DNA of 64,000 nucleotides, from NCBI RefSeq assembly GCF_022023855.1, contig NZ_CP059450.1, positions 434,001 through 498,000 on the forward strand, written 5' to 3'. Within the stretch, counting starts at the first letter, position 1, and every line of letters begins with the position of its first letter. Below the pieces are notes generated by a model that saw nothing but the letters and a program-made list of their open reading frames with translations, had not been told where the DNA came from and did not search any database. Made by a program: the position numbers and the translations under genes. The DNA is from Azospirillum brasilense (lineage in GTDB: Bacteria > Pseudomonadota > Alphaproteobacteria > Azospirillales > Azospirillaceae). Positions 1 to 8,460 of the stretch are shown here, one piece after another.

Positions 1-935
1 TCGCCGCGCCGGAACAGCCAGTCCGCCGTACCGCCCACCAACCCAAGGAAGGGCAGGCCACCCGGCAGGTCGATCGGGGCGGGCAGGCGGAAGTGGGCGT
101 TGACGATGGCACGCCCGGCGGCGGGGGGGGATGCGGGCAGCGCCTCAGGCAGCAGGCGTCCGGCGATCCAGGCCGGCACCGCCAGGATCACGGCATCGTC
201 GCCGCCAAGCGCGATGCGCTCCCCATCCACCGACAGGGCGGCGATGCGATCGCCCACGCGTTCCAGCCCATCCACCCGCGTGCCTGTGCGGAGGTCGGTG
301 CCGTTCCGCGTCAGCCACGCCACCGCCGGATCGACCAGGGCAGCGGACAGACCCTTCTCGGCGAACAGGGGGCGGCAGGCGGCCTCGCCGCGCAGGAGCG
401 TTTCGCGCAGCACGGCCCCGAACAGGCGGGCGGACACCCGCTCCGGTGCCCCGTTCATCACCGACACGGCCAGCGGCCGCCACAGGCGTTCGTACAGCGC
501 TCCGTCGGAGGGCAGGGCGTCGGCCACCGCCCCGTCGGGGCGGGCGATCAGGGTCCGCAGGGCGGCGAGATAATCGGCGGAGCGGCTTCCCGGCACGCGG
601 CGCGCCTTGTCGAACAGCCACAGCCCGCCGGGCTGGAGGCACCAACGCTCGCCAGTGTTGAGGTCGAGGAAGGGAAAGGCGGCGGGGCGCAGTTCGGTCA
701 GCGCGCCGCCGGCGCCGACCCGCTCCAGATAGCCGAGCAGGGAGCGGTTGCCGCTGAGCGCCAGATGGCTGCCGTTGTCCACCACACGGTCCAGCGTGGC
801 GTCGTAAAAGGAGCGGCAGCGTCCCCCGGCCTGCGGCGCGCTCTCATGCAGGATGACCCGCCGCCCGGCCTCGGTCAGGCGGACGGCGGCGGACAGGCCG
901 GCAAGGCCGGCGCCGACGATGTGGACGGTGCCCAA
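1..935 (-). CDS. hpnE: Hydroxysqualene dehydroxylase HpnE (3' end beyond window)
   Basis: FAD-dependent amine-oxidase-fold enzyme that reduces hydroxysqualene to squalene, the last step of the HpnCDE route feeding hopanoid synthesis. The N-terminus carries a Rossmann dinucleotide motif (HIVGAGLAGLSAAVRL), followed by the E-x-GGRCRS segment typical of this family. The only start in frame after the hpnD stop is TTG at 935, ten bases downstream of that stop, so translation is probably coupled to hpnD. About 311 codons are visible and the C-terminus lies outside the window. Third gene of hpnC-hpnD-hpnE. Seen: the FAD motif and gene order; the function follows from the family and context. Confidence 0.9.
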   Translation of the reverse strand, partial: MGTVHIVGAGLAGLSAAVRLTEAGRRVILHESAPQAGGRCRSFYDATLDRVVDNGSHLALSGNRSLLGYLERVGAGGALTELRPAAFPFLDLNTGERWCLQPGGLWLFDKARRVPGSRSADYLAALRTLIARPDGAVADALPSDGALYERLWRPLAVSVMNGAPERVSARLFGAVLRETLLRGEAACRPLFAEKGLSAALVDPAVAWLTRNGTDLRTGTRVDGLERVGDRIAALSVDGERIALGGDDAVILAVPAWIAGRLLPEALPASPPAAGRAIVNAHFRLPAPIDLPGGLPFLGLVGGTADWLFRRG

Positions 936-944
936 GCCGGCCCG

Positions 945-1880
945 TCAGGCGGCAGGCGGATAGCCGAGCGCGCAGCGCACGGCCACCAGGGCGCACTCAC
1001 GCTTGCCGACCCGCACCCGCTGGTCGAGGTCGCGCCAGCCCCGGGCGCGCAGACGCACCAGCAGCCGGTGGTACAGCACCATCATGGCGACCGCCGCCCA
1101 CAGCGAGCCACGACGCCCGGCGGACTGCCCCTCGGCGAGCGCCCGCCGCGCCTCGGCGAAGCGCTCCTCGGCGAGAACCGCCAGTGCTTCGCAGGTCTGC
1201 GGCAGGTTGGGGTGGGCGAGCACCGTGGCGGGGTCGGAGCTGCCGATGCCGGCCTCGTCGAGCAATTCGCGCGGCAGGTAGAGGCGGCCGATCTCCGCGT
1301 CTTCCGTCAGGTCGCGCAGGATGTTGGTCAGCTGCAACGCTTCGCCCAGCGCCAGGGCGAAGGCCTCGGTGGAGGCGTCCGCCCGGTCGAAAACGCGAAT
1401 CGCCAGCATGCCAACCGCTCCGGCGACGCGGCGGCAATAGAGCCGCAGGGTCGGCAGCGCCGGGCCGGTCATGCCTCCGCTGTTGCCGGCCCCGGCGCCG
1501 TCGTCCGCCGGGATGTCCATCGCCATGCCGTCGATCAACGCTTCCAACTCGCCCCGCGGCAGGCCGTAGCGTTCGATGGCGCCCTTCAACGCCGCTCCCA
1601 GGGAGCTGGACGGCGCGCCGCCGGCGTAGAGGCCGCGGATCTCGGTCCTCCAGGCGTCGAGCGCCGCACGCTTCTCCACGGGCTCGCCGGGCTCGTCCGC
1701 GATGTCGTCGATTCGCCGGCAGAAGGCGTAGACGGCGAACATCGCCGCCCGCTTGGAGCGGGGGAGAAGCAGCATCGGCCAGTAGAAGGTGCTGCCCGAC
1801 CGCCCGGTCACCGCCGCCGCCGCGGCAGCCGGGCTGCCGGCGGTGTCGCTCTGCGTCGAGTCCAGCGATGGCTGCGGCAT
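945..1880 (-). CDS. hpnD: Presqualene diphosphate synthase HpnD
   Basis: 311-residue squalene/phytoene synthase family enzyme that joins two farnesyl diphosphates to presqualene diphosphate. Both aspartate-rich Mg2+-diphosphate motifs are intact: FCRRIDDIADEP near residue 55 and LTNILRDLTEDAE near residue 185, the latter followed by the usual RLYLPRELL. The alanine-rich N-terminus (residues 13-25) is probably disordered. It starts at ATG 1880, about 40 bases after hpnC, and is followed by hpnE, giving the full three-step FPP-to-squalene operon. Confidence 0.93.
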   Translation of the reverse strand: MPQPSLDSTQSDTAGSPAAAAAAVTGRSGSTFYWPMLLLPRSKRAAMFAVYAFCRRIDDIADEPGEPVEKRAALDAWRTEIRGLYAGGAPSSSLGAALKGAIERYGLPRGELEALIDGMAMDIPADDGAGAGNSGGMTGPALPTLRLYCRRVAGAVGMLAIRVFDRADASTEAFALALGEALQLTNILRDLTEDAEIGRLYLPRELLDEAGIGSSDPATVLAHPNLPQTCEALAVLAEERFAEARRALAEGQSAGRRGSLWAAVAMMVLYHRLLVRLRARGWRDLDQRVRVGKRECALVAVRCALGYPPAA

Positions 1881-1919
1881 ACGTCGGTCCTGTGTGGTGT
1901 CGGTCGAAGAGGCCGGAGT

Positions 1920-2792
1920 CTATTTGCTCCCGATGGCGCGCGCCAGTCCGCGTGCGGTGGCGAACAGCTTATGATGCGTGCCGAGCACCACCCGCTTCTT
2001 CAGCGGGTCGCGGCTGCGCAGCCGCTGCGCCAGAGACTCGGCGAGGCTGAGGATCACCGACGCTTCCATCCGCAACCCCCGGTGCTGGATCAGGCCGGGC
2101 AGGGGGGCGGCACGCTCCAGCAGGCGGTCGGTGTGCTCCAGCGTGCGGTCGAATATGGCGCGCAGTTTGGCGTCGCTCTCGGTTTCCACCAGACGCTCGA
2201 CGCTGATCGCCGAATCGTCGAACCAGACCAGCGGGATGTAGCAGCGCCCGAGCTGGCTCCAGTCCTCCCGGCAGTCCTGGAGGTGGTTCAGCACCTGCAG
2301 GGCGGTGCACAGCGCGTCCGACGCCGGCCCGGCGGCCACGCCCTCGCCATGCAGGTCCAGCAGGTAACGCCCGACCGGATTCGCGGAGAAGCGGCAATAG
2401 AGCAGCAGGTCGCTCCAGCTGTGGCAGCGCGCGCCCACCGCGTCGCGCCGGAAGGCGCGCAGCACCTGCCGGGGGTGGCGGTCGCTGACGCCGGTCGCCT
2501 GCAGGCTGGCGCGCAGGTCCAGCGCCGGCTTCAGATAGGCGTGCTTGGCCTGCCCGGTGGTCAGCGAGCGTTCCAGCGCCTCCAGATAGGCGAGCTTGGT
2601 CTCCGGTTCGAGATCGGGGTCGTCGGCGATGTCGTCGCCCAGCCGAACGAACCGGTAGAAGGCCATGACATGCGGCCTGAGATGCTTCGGGAGCAGGCGC
2701 GAGGCGACCGGAAAATTCTCCGAGTCCGCGTCCTTGCGGGCGACCGGGCTGGGTTTGCGGGGCTTGGTGGGGGCGACGTTGAAATCGGCCAT
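1920..2792 (-). CDS. hpnC: Hydroxysqualene synthase HpnC
   Basis: 290-residue paralogue of HpnD that converts presqualene diphosphate to hydroxysqualene. It carries ENFPVASRLLP near the N-terminus, the first aspartate-rich motif VRLGDDIADDP near residue 52 and the second motif LNHLQDCREDW near residue 160. The open frame extends upstream past the gene, but ATG 2792 is chosen because it matches the family length and leaves a divergent intergenic region before the plus-strand gene at 2913. First gene of the operon. Confidence 0.92.
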   Translation of the reverse strand: MADFNVAPTKPRKPSPVARKDADSENFPVASRLLPKHLRPHVMAFYRFVRLGDDIADDPDLEPETKLAYLEALERSLTTGQAKHAYLKPALDLRASLQATGVSDRHPRQVLRAFRRDAVGARCHSWSDLLLYCRFSANPVGRYLLDLHGEGVAAGPASDALCTALQVLNHLQDCREDWSQLGRCYIPLVWFDDSAISVERLVETESDAKLRAIFDRTLEHTDRLLERAAPLPGLIQHRGLRMEASVILSLAESLAQRLRSRDPLKKRVVLGTHHKLFATARGLARAIGSK

Positions 2793-2912
2793 TGTTCCGC
2801 CTGCTGCGCGTCGGGGCTGGTGTGGAGAGCCTGTCTGCCTAATATAAGGCGCTTGCGGGCTTTGCCCCGCTTCCAAACTGTGCCACCCCCATTTTTCCAG
2901 AACAGGCATCAC

Positions 2913-3767
2913 ATGGCGAAGGCGACCCCCGACCTGTCCTATTGCGGACGGGAGGTGCGGAAATATGACAACGACCGCTTCCTGACCTGCCTCTTCGCCC
3001 CGGCGGAGCGCCGCGAATCGCTGTTCGCCCTCTACGCCTTCAACCTGGAGATCGCCAAGACTCGCGAGGTGGTGACCGAGCCGGTGCTGGGCCAGATGCG
3101 GCTGCAATTCTGGCGCGACGGGCTGGACAAGGTCTATGGGGGCGGTGCCGTGCCCAAGCACGCCGTCATGGAGCCGCTGGCCGCCGCCGTGCGGGAGGGC
3201 GGGTTGAACCGCGCCCTGTTCGACCGGCTGATCGACGCGCGGGAGGCCGACCTGGACGACACTCCGCCGGCCAACATGTCCTGCCTCGTCAACTACGCGG
3301 AGGTCACCGGGGCGCCGTTGGTCCAACTCGCGCTGGAGATCCTCGGCGCGAAGGGGGCGGAGGCGGCGGAGGCCGGGCGTCAGGCCGGGATCGGCTACGC
3401 GCTGGCCGGCATCGTCCGGGCGGTGCCCTTCCACGCCCGCCAGCACCGCCAGCTTCTCCCCGCCGACCGCATGGCGGCGCACGGCGCCAAGCAGGGCGAC
3501 CTGTTCGAGCTGCGCTCCACCCCCGAGCTGCGCCCCGTGGCGCGCGAGGTGGCGGAGGCCGCGCGCGATCATCTGGCGAAGGCCCGTGCGTTGCGCCGCT
3601 CGGTGCCGCGCGCCGCGCTGCCGGCCCTGTTGCCGGTGGTGCTGGCCGGGCTGCATCTGGGCGCGCTGGCGCGGGAGGGCAACGACCCCTTCGCCCCACG
3701 TGTGCTGATGCCCCACCCGCTGCGCCACGCCAAGCTGGCCTGGGCGGCGCTGCGCGGCAGGTTCTGA
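2913..3767 (+). CDS. Squalene/phytoene synthase-fold protein, NDUFAF6-like, probably non-catalytic
   Basis: 284 residues with the trans-isoprenyl diphosphate synthase fold (FAPAERRESLFALYAFNLEIAKTRE near the N-terminus, QFWRDGLDKVYGG after it). The position of the first DDxxD motif reads LEIAKTREVV, and no second Asp-rich motif appears, so Mg2+-diphosphate catalysis is unlikely. Mitochondrial NDUFAF6, a complex I assembly factor, shows the same loss and is the closest family match I can name. It starts at ATG 2913, diverges from hpnC across a 120-bp promoter region and ends at the TGA at 3765. The much larger frame that contains it upstream is antisense to the hpn genes. Confidence 0.8.
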   Translation: MAKATPDLSYCGREVRKYDNDRFLTCLFAPAERRESLFALYAFNLEIAKTREVVTEPVLGQMRLQFWRDGLDKVYGGGAVPKHAVMEPLAAAVREGGLNRALFDRLIDAREADLDDTPPANMSCLVNYAEVTGAPLVQLALEILGAKGAEAAEAGRQAGIGYALAGIVRAVPFHARQHRQLLPADRMAAHGAKQGDLFELRSTPELRPVAREVAEAARDHLAKARALRRSVPRAALPALLPVVLAGLHLGALAREGNDPFAPRVLMPHPLRHAKLAWAALRGRF

Positions 3768-3777
3768 CCCCTGTCGC

Positions 3778-5862
3778 TCAGGCGGCGCGGATCATCGCAA
3801 CGAACCGCTCCACCTCCTGACGGAGCTGGTCGGCCTCACGCGACAGGTCGCCGGCGGCGTTGAGCGCCTGATCGGCCATCGAGCCGGTGGAGCCCGCCGC
3901 CTGGGTCACGCCGCCGATGTTCACCGACACGGCGGCGGTTCCCATCGACGCCTGCTGGACGTTGCGGCTGATCTCCTGGGTGGCGGCGCCCTGCTGCTCC
4001 GCGGCGGCGGCGATGGCGGTGATCGTTTCGTTGATGGCGATGATGCTCCGCCCCACCGTCCCGATGACGCTGACCACCGTGCCGCTGACGGTCTGCATGT
4101 CGGCGATCTGCCGCGAGATGTCCTCCGTCGCCTTGGCGGTCTGGTTGGCGAGATTCTTCACTTCGCTGGCGACGACGGCGAAGCCTTTTCCGGCCTCCCC
4201 GGCGCGGGCGGCCTCGATGGTGGCGTTGAGCGCCAGAAGGTTGGTCTGCCCGGCGATGCCCTGGATCAGATTCACCACGTCGCCGATCTTCTGAGCGGCG
4301 GCGGCCAGCCCTTCCAGCGTGCTGTTGGTGCGCTCCACCTCGGCGACCGCCTCCGTGGCCATCTGGGAGGAGCGGCCGATCCGCTCGTTGATCTCGCGGA
4401 TGGAGCAGCTCAGCTCCTCCGTGGCGGCGGCCACCGTCTGGACGTTCTGGCTGGCCTCCTCGGCGGCGGTGGACACGGCGGCGGCCTGACGGTCGGTCTG
4501 GGCGGCGATGGCCGACAGGCTCTGCGCGGTGCTGCGCATCGCGCCCGCCTGTTCCGACACGTTGCGCACGACACCGCCCACCGACGCCTCGAACCGGCTG
4601 GCGACGTCGGCGAGGTCGCGTTTGCTGCGTTCGGCGGCGCGCTGCTCCTCGCGGTGGCGTTCCTCCTCCAACTCCGCCATACGGGCGGTGTTGTCCTGGA
4701 AGAGCTTCAGGGCCTTGTTGATGGCGCCGATTTCGTCGGTGCGGTCTGTGTCGGTGATGACCACGCCGCGCTCCCCGGCGACCACGGCGTCTAGCGTCGC
4801 GATGGTGCGACGCAACGGCAGGCCGACGATGCTGCGGCTGGCGAACAGGAGTGCGGCGACCAGGGCGGCCAGCAGGACCAGCCCGCCGACGATGGTGGCG
4901 TTGCGCAGGTCCCGGACCGGGGCGTTGATCTTGTCGAGCGGCAGGTTGACCAGCAGGGACCAGGGCGTATCCGTTCCCGCGACCTTCACCGGCAGGAACA
5001 GCTGCTTCACGGGCTGCCCATCGGCGACCGACATCTGTTCGAAACTCCGGCCCGCGCGGATGGCCGGCTTGGCGGCGTCAAGCGCCGGGTCCAATTTGCC
5101 GATCGGTTCCCCCATCTGTTCGGCGTCAGGGTGACCGGCCCAGACGCCGTCGTTGGAAATCAGGTGAATGGACCCGCTGTCGAAGGGCTTCACCGTCTTC
5201 AGCATGGACCAGATGCCGTCGGTGGACAGATCCACGCCGGCCACCCCGATGACGCGGCCGTTTTCGACGATCGGGACGGACATGGACACCATCAGCACCT
5301 TCCGGCTGGCGACCATGTAGCTGTAGGGCTCCACCACCATGGCGTGCCCGGTACGCTTCGGGATCTGATAATAGGCGCCGTCGGAACCCGGATCGTCATA
5401 GCCGACGAGGGACTCCAGCGCGACCGTCCCCGACCCGCGGTTCCAGTAGGGGAGGAAGCGGCCGGACGCGTCGGAGCCCGGCTTGTTGGCGAACTCCGCG
5501 TCGCGGCCGTCCAGGGCGTTCGGCTCCATCCCCACCCACACGCCGAGGAACTCCGGGTTGGCCTCGGCAATGCTCTTGAGCCAAGTGGAGAGCTGCTCCC
5601 GGTCGGTGCGGCCGGCGGCCTTCAGACCGACCAGCGAGGTCGCGATGAAGCGGCCGGCCTCCATCGCGTTGCCCAGCCGGGAGTGCACCATCTCGCCGTA
5701 GCGGTGGCCAAGCTGCTCCCCGCTCCGGAAGGCCAGGGTTTCGATGTCCGACCCGCTCTTGGTCGTCAGGGCCGCGATCCCCAACGCCAGGGAAATGATC
5801 GTCACCGTCACGATGACGATCACCTGTTTGGCAACCAATGATTTTGTTTTAATCATAACCAT
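3778..5862 (-). CDS. Methyl-accepting chemotaxis protein with periplasmic dCache-type sensor
   Basis: 694 residues. TM1 lies at about 12-32. The periplasmic region (about 35-310) has dCache features: [33 protein letters not shown] and [10 protein letters not shown]2 lies near 325-345, followed by HAMP ([16 protein letters not shown]) and a coiled-coil signalling domain. The kinase-contact tip ([19 protein letters not shown]) is near residue 545. It ends in VAMIRAA, without the pentapeptide that tethers CheR/CheB. The ligand cannot be read from sequence. Two starts are possible (5862 and 5856); both follow the GGCGGG stretch. Confidence 0.92.
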   Translation of the reverse strand: MVMIKTKSLVAKQVIVIVTVTIISLALGIAALTTKSGSDIETLAFRSGEQLGHRYGEMVHSRLGNAMEAGRFIATSLVGLKAAGRTDREQLSTWLKSIAEANPEFLGVWVGMEPNALDGRDAEFANKPGSDASGRFLPYWNRGSGTVALESLVGYDDPGSDGAYYQIPKRTGHAMVVEPYSYMVASRKVLMVSMSVPIVENGRVIGVAGVDLSTDGIWSMLKTVKPFDSGSIHLISNDGVWAGHPDAEQMGEPIGKLDPALDAAKPAIRAGRSFEQMSVADGQPVKQLFLPVKVAGTDTPWSLLVNLPLDKINAPVRDLRNATIVGGLVLLAALVAALLFASRSIVGLPLRRTIATLDAVVAGERGVVITDTDRTDEIGAINKALKLFQDNTARMAELEEERHREEQRAAERSKRDLADVASRFEASVGGVVRNVSEQAGAMRSTAQSLSAIAAQTDRQAAAVSTAAEEASQNVQTVAAATEELSCSIREINERIGRSSQMATEAVAEVERTNSTLEGLAAAAQKIGDVVNLIQGIAGQTNLLALNATIEAARAGEAGKGFAVVASEVKNLANQTAKATEDISRQIADMQTVSGTVVSVIGTVGRSIIAINETITAIAAAAEQQGAATQEISRNVQQASMGTAAVSVNIGGVTQAAGSTGSMADQALNAAGDLSREADQLRQEVERFVAMIRAA

Positions 5863-5936
5863 CCCGCCGGAAGACTTTCTCGCTCATTCGAAAGAAAGTG
5901 TCCCATGGCATTGGTTAAGCGTCACTTATGACCTTT

Positions 5937-5965
5937 ATTATAGTTCCGTGATAATTTTCCCGGAA
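5937..5965 (-). promoter_or_regulatory. Candidate promoter of the chemoreceptor gene
   Basis: Consensus -10 TATAAT (5942-5937, minus strand) with TTCCGG 17 bases upstream (5965-5960) as a weak -35. It sits just after the trmFO stop and about 75 bp before the chemoreceptor start, in a short AT-rich patch. Confidence 0.4.
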
Positions 5966-5975
5966 TTGCCGGGCC

Positions 5976-7340
5976 TCAGACCGCGACAGCGGGTGCGGCC
6001 TTTAGCCACCCCTCGAGGTCCTCTAGCGCGCGGCGGGTGTAGGCCAGCTTGCGGTCGCGGCCGCGGATGCGTTCGTCCACCGGCGGGAAGAGGCCGAAAT
6101 TGACGTTCATCGGCTGGTAGGTGTCGGCGTTGGCGCCGCCGGTGATGTGGCCGAGGATCGCCCCCAGCGCGGTGGTAACCGGCGGGGCGGACGGCTCGCC
6201 GCCCAGCCGTTCGGCAGCGGCGAAGCGACCGGCGAGCAGGCCGACGGCGGCGCTTTCCACATAGCCTTCGCAGCCCGTCACCTGCCCGGCGAAGCGGATG
6301 CGCGGTTGCGCCTTCAGCCGCAGCGCGCCGTCCAGCAGGCGCGGGCTGTTCAGGAAGGTGTTGCGGTGCAGGCCGCCGAGTCGCGCGAACTCCGCCTTTT
6401 CCAGGCCGGGGATCATGCGGAAGATCCGCGTCTGCTCGGCGTGGCGCAGCTTGGTCTGGAAGCCGACGAGGTTGTAGAGCGTGCCGAGCGCGTTGTCCTG
6501 GCGAAGCTGGACCACCGCGTAGGGACGGCGTTCCGGCTTGTGCGGGTTGGTCAGGCCGACCGGCTTCATCGGGCCGTAGCGCAGCGTGTCGATCCCGCGC
6601 TCCGCCATCACCTCGATGGGCAGGCAGCCTTCGAAGTAGGGCGTGCTCTTCTCCCACTCCTTGAAGTCCACCTTCTCGGCGGTCAGCAGGGCGTCGATGA
6701 AGGCGCGGTACTCGTCCTTCTCGAAGGCGCAGTTGATGTAGTCCTTGCCGGTGCCGCCGGGGCCGGGCTTGTCATAGCGTGACTGGAACCACGCCTTGGA
6801 CAGGTCCACGCTCTCCAGATAGACGATGGGGGCGATGGCGTCGAAGAAGGCCAGCGACTCTTCGCCGGTGAAGCTGCGGATGGCCTCGGCCAGCGGCGGG
6901 GAGGTCAGGGGGCCGGTGGCGATGACGACGCTGTCCCACGCCTCCGGCGGCAGGCCGGCAACCTCGCCGCGCTCCACGGTGATGAGCGGGTGGCCGGTGA
7001 TCGCCTCCGTCACCGCGCCCGCGAAGCCGTCGCGGTCCATGGCCAGCGCGCCGCCCGCCGGCACCTTGTGCGCGTCGGCGCAGCGCAGGATCAGCGAGCC
7101 GCAGCGCCGCATCTCCTCGTGCAGCAGCCCGACCGCGTTGTACTCCGCGTCGTCCGACCGGAAGGAGTTGGAGCAGACCAGCTCGGCGAGCTGGTCGGTG
7201 CTGTGCGCCTCGGTCGGGCGTACGGGACGCATCTCGTGCAGCACGACGGGAACGCCGCGCTGGGCGAGCTGCCAAGCGGCTTCGGACCCGGCGAGGCCAC
7301 CGCCGATGACGTGAACGGGGGAAAGGGACGTGTCGACCAT
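5976..7340 (-). CDS. trmFO: FADH2/folate-dependent tRNA (uracil-54-C5)-methyltransferase TrmFO
   Basis: 454 residues. It makes ribothymidine at position 54 of tRNA using methylene-tetrahydrofolate and FADH2. The N-terminal FAD motif is [18 protein letters not shown], followed by the family signatures [13 protein letters not shown] and [12 protein letters not shown]; the GidA-like C-terminal part has [14 protein letters not shown] and [11 protein letters not shown]. The open frame could start at 7427, but ATG 7340 places the FAD strand at residue 8, as in homologues. This bacterial route replaces SAM-dependent TrmA. Confidence 0.95.
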   Translation of the reverse strand: MVDTSLSPVHVIGGGLAGSEAAWQLAQRGVPVVLHEMRPVRPTEAHSTDQLAELVCSNSFRSDDAEYNAVGLLHEEMRRCGSLILRCADAHKVPAGGALAMDRDGFAGAVTEAITGHPLITVERGEVAGLPPEAWDSVVIATGPLTSPPLAEAIRSFTGEESLAFFDAIAPIVYLESVDLSKAWFQSRYDKPGPGGTGKDYINCAFEKDEYRAFIDALLTAEKVDFKEWEKSTPYFEGCLPIEVMAERGIDTLRYGPMKPVGLTNPHKPERRPYAVVQLRQDNALGTLYNLVGFQTKLRHAEQTRIFRMIPGLEKAEFARLGGLHRNTFLNSPRLLDGALRLKAQPRIRFAGQVTGCEGYVESAAVGLLAGRFAAAERLGGEPSAPPVTTALGAILGHITGGANADTYQPMNVNFGLFPPVDERIRGRDRKLAYTRRALEDLEGWLKAAPAVAV

Positions 7341-7482
7341 ATCAGCAACTTTCGCAAAGTTGCCGAACAAGTAGACCGTCATTGTCGCCACGGCAAGGCC
7401 AACCCGGACCACGGCGCGGAATCGCAACCAGGATCGTCCCTGCGGTCCGGCGCTCCTGGTCGCTCTGCAGAACAGCGGTGAC

Positions 7483-7959
7483 TTACTGGGCGGCGAGCTT
7501 CTGCTTCAGCCCGTCGAAGCCGGAGGTGAAGATGCCGGAGATCACCTTGCGCGTTTCCTCGTCGGTGGCGCCGTTGGAGGTGTAGCGCGCCTTCCACACC
7601 ACGCGCGTGCCTTTGCCCGCTGGTTCGGCCGACAGGGAGGCCGCGTAGTCCTTGACCGGCAGCGGGCTGGTCAGGATCGAATAACGGATGCGGTGGCTGC
7701 TGGCGGAGGAGGAGAGCAGCCGCTCCTCGATCGCGCCGCCGCCCTTGAGGGCCAGCACGCGCTCCTGCGCGCCGTCCTTCCGGCGCAGGGTGCAACTCTC
7801 CACCGCCGGGTGCCAGGTGCCGAGGTTGCAGAAGGGTCCGATCTGCTGCCAGACCTTCTCGACCGGGTAGGGCAGGGTCGTCGATTCCGTGACCTCGACG
7901 GCCAGGGCCGGGCTTGCCAGCGCGGCCAGTGTGGCCGCGACCGCGAACAGGGTGCGCAT
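7483..7959 (-). CDS. Secreted SRPBCC (START-like) family protein
   Basis: 158 residues with a Sec signal peptide ([20 protein letters not shown]) and a single SRPBCC ligand-binding fold: a start such as [26 protein letters not shown], central beta strands and a long C-terminal helix ([19 protein letters not shown]). This fold binds hydrophobic small molecules in many unrelated proteins, so the ligand is unknown. GGAGGGAACCCC before ATG 7959 is a good ribosome site. Confidence 0.75.
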   Translation of the reverse strand: MRTLFAVAATLAALASPALAVEVTESTTLPYPVEKVWQQIGPFCNLGTWHPAVESCTLRRKDGAQERVLALKGGGAIEERLLSSSASSHRIRYSILTSPLPVKDYAASLSAEPAGKGTRVVWKARYTSNGATDEETRKVISGIFTSGFDGLKQKLAAQ

Positions 7960-8084
7960 GGGGTTCCCTCCGTTGGTCGGCTGTTCCGGCGCGCATCGTT
8001 GGGCGCGCGGCTGAATCCTAGCCGAGCGGGGAGGGCTTGAAACTTGTACGTTGGTAGAACGAACAGGGGAAGGACCAGCAAGAC

Positions 8085-8118
8085 AACGGCCGGCCCCGCC
8101 TGTGCGGAGCCGGCCGTT
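8085..8118. terminator. Hairpin, probable terminator downstream of the Thr-rich lipoprotein gene
   Basis: Perfect 10-bp arms AACGGCCGGC / GCCGGCCGTT (8085-8094 and 8109-8118) with a 14-base loop that can pair further. It lies 27 bases after the lipoprotein stop. The T-richer side (TTTCATTT) is on the plus strand, so the direction is uncertain. Confidence 0.5.
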
Positions 8119-8144
8119 TCATTTGGGAGCGAAACGAAAAGTCC

Positions 8145-8345
8145 TTATTCGCTCTTGGTCGTCGTCGTGCGCTCGGTGGTGGTCGAGCCGCTGGTCGGCG
8201 GGGTGGTCAGGCTGGAGTTGCCGTAGCCGGGCGAGGTGGTCGTGGTGGTGGTGGTGGTGCTGGTGGACTCATCGGTTCCGCAGGCGCTGACCAGCAAGGC
8301 CGCGCCGAAAGCCAGCGCCACACCGGATATCATGGTCCTGGACAT
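8145..8345 (-). CDS. Small Thr-rich lipoprotein
   Basis: 66 residues: signal peptide with lipobox LLVSAC (Cys at about residue 22), then a Thr-rich tail containing a run of eight threonines and a second TTTERTTTT block. ATG 8345 is chosen over the upstream in-frame start because GGAGACGGAGC precedes it and the signal peptide starts there. The Thr run is encoded by ACC/ACG triplets, a simple repeat that could vary in length. Membrane-anchored periplasmic protein of unknown role. Confidence 0.65.
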   Translation of the reverse strand: MSRTMISGVALAFGAALLVSACGTDESTSTTTTTTTTSPGYGNSSLTTPPTSGSTTTERTTTTKSE

Positions 8346-8430
8346 GCTCCGTCTCCATCCTGTTGGCGAACGATGGATAGGAAACGCCCCCGATGCGGCT
8401 TTGTTTCCGGGACAAAAGTTGGTCGACAAG

Positions 8431-8457
8431 AAAAGGGCCGGGGATGACCCCGGCCGG
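8431..8457 (-). terminator. Rho-independent terminator of uvrA
   Basis: Stem GGCCGGGG / CCCCGGCC (8456-8449 with 8444-8437 on the minus strand), 4-base loop, followed by CTTTTC. It begins a few bases after the uvrA stop. Confidence 0.8.
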
Positions 8458-8460
8458 TCT

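Noticed and set aside
93..3767. A 1224-codon plus-strand frame across the hpn genes
   Set aside because: Only its last 285 codons (from 2913) form a protein; the rest is antisense to hpnE, hpnD and hpnC and has low-complexity Arg/Gly/Gln composition typical of GC-rich antisense frames.
5959..5973. Hairpin CCCGG-CAATT-CCGGG after trmFO
   Set aside because: A-rich rather than T-rich on the minus strand and only 5 bp of stem; not supported as the trmFO terminator.
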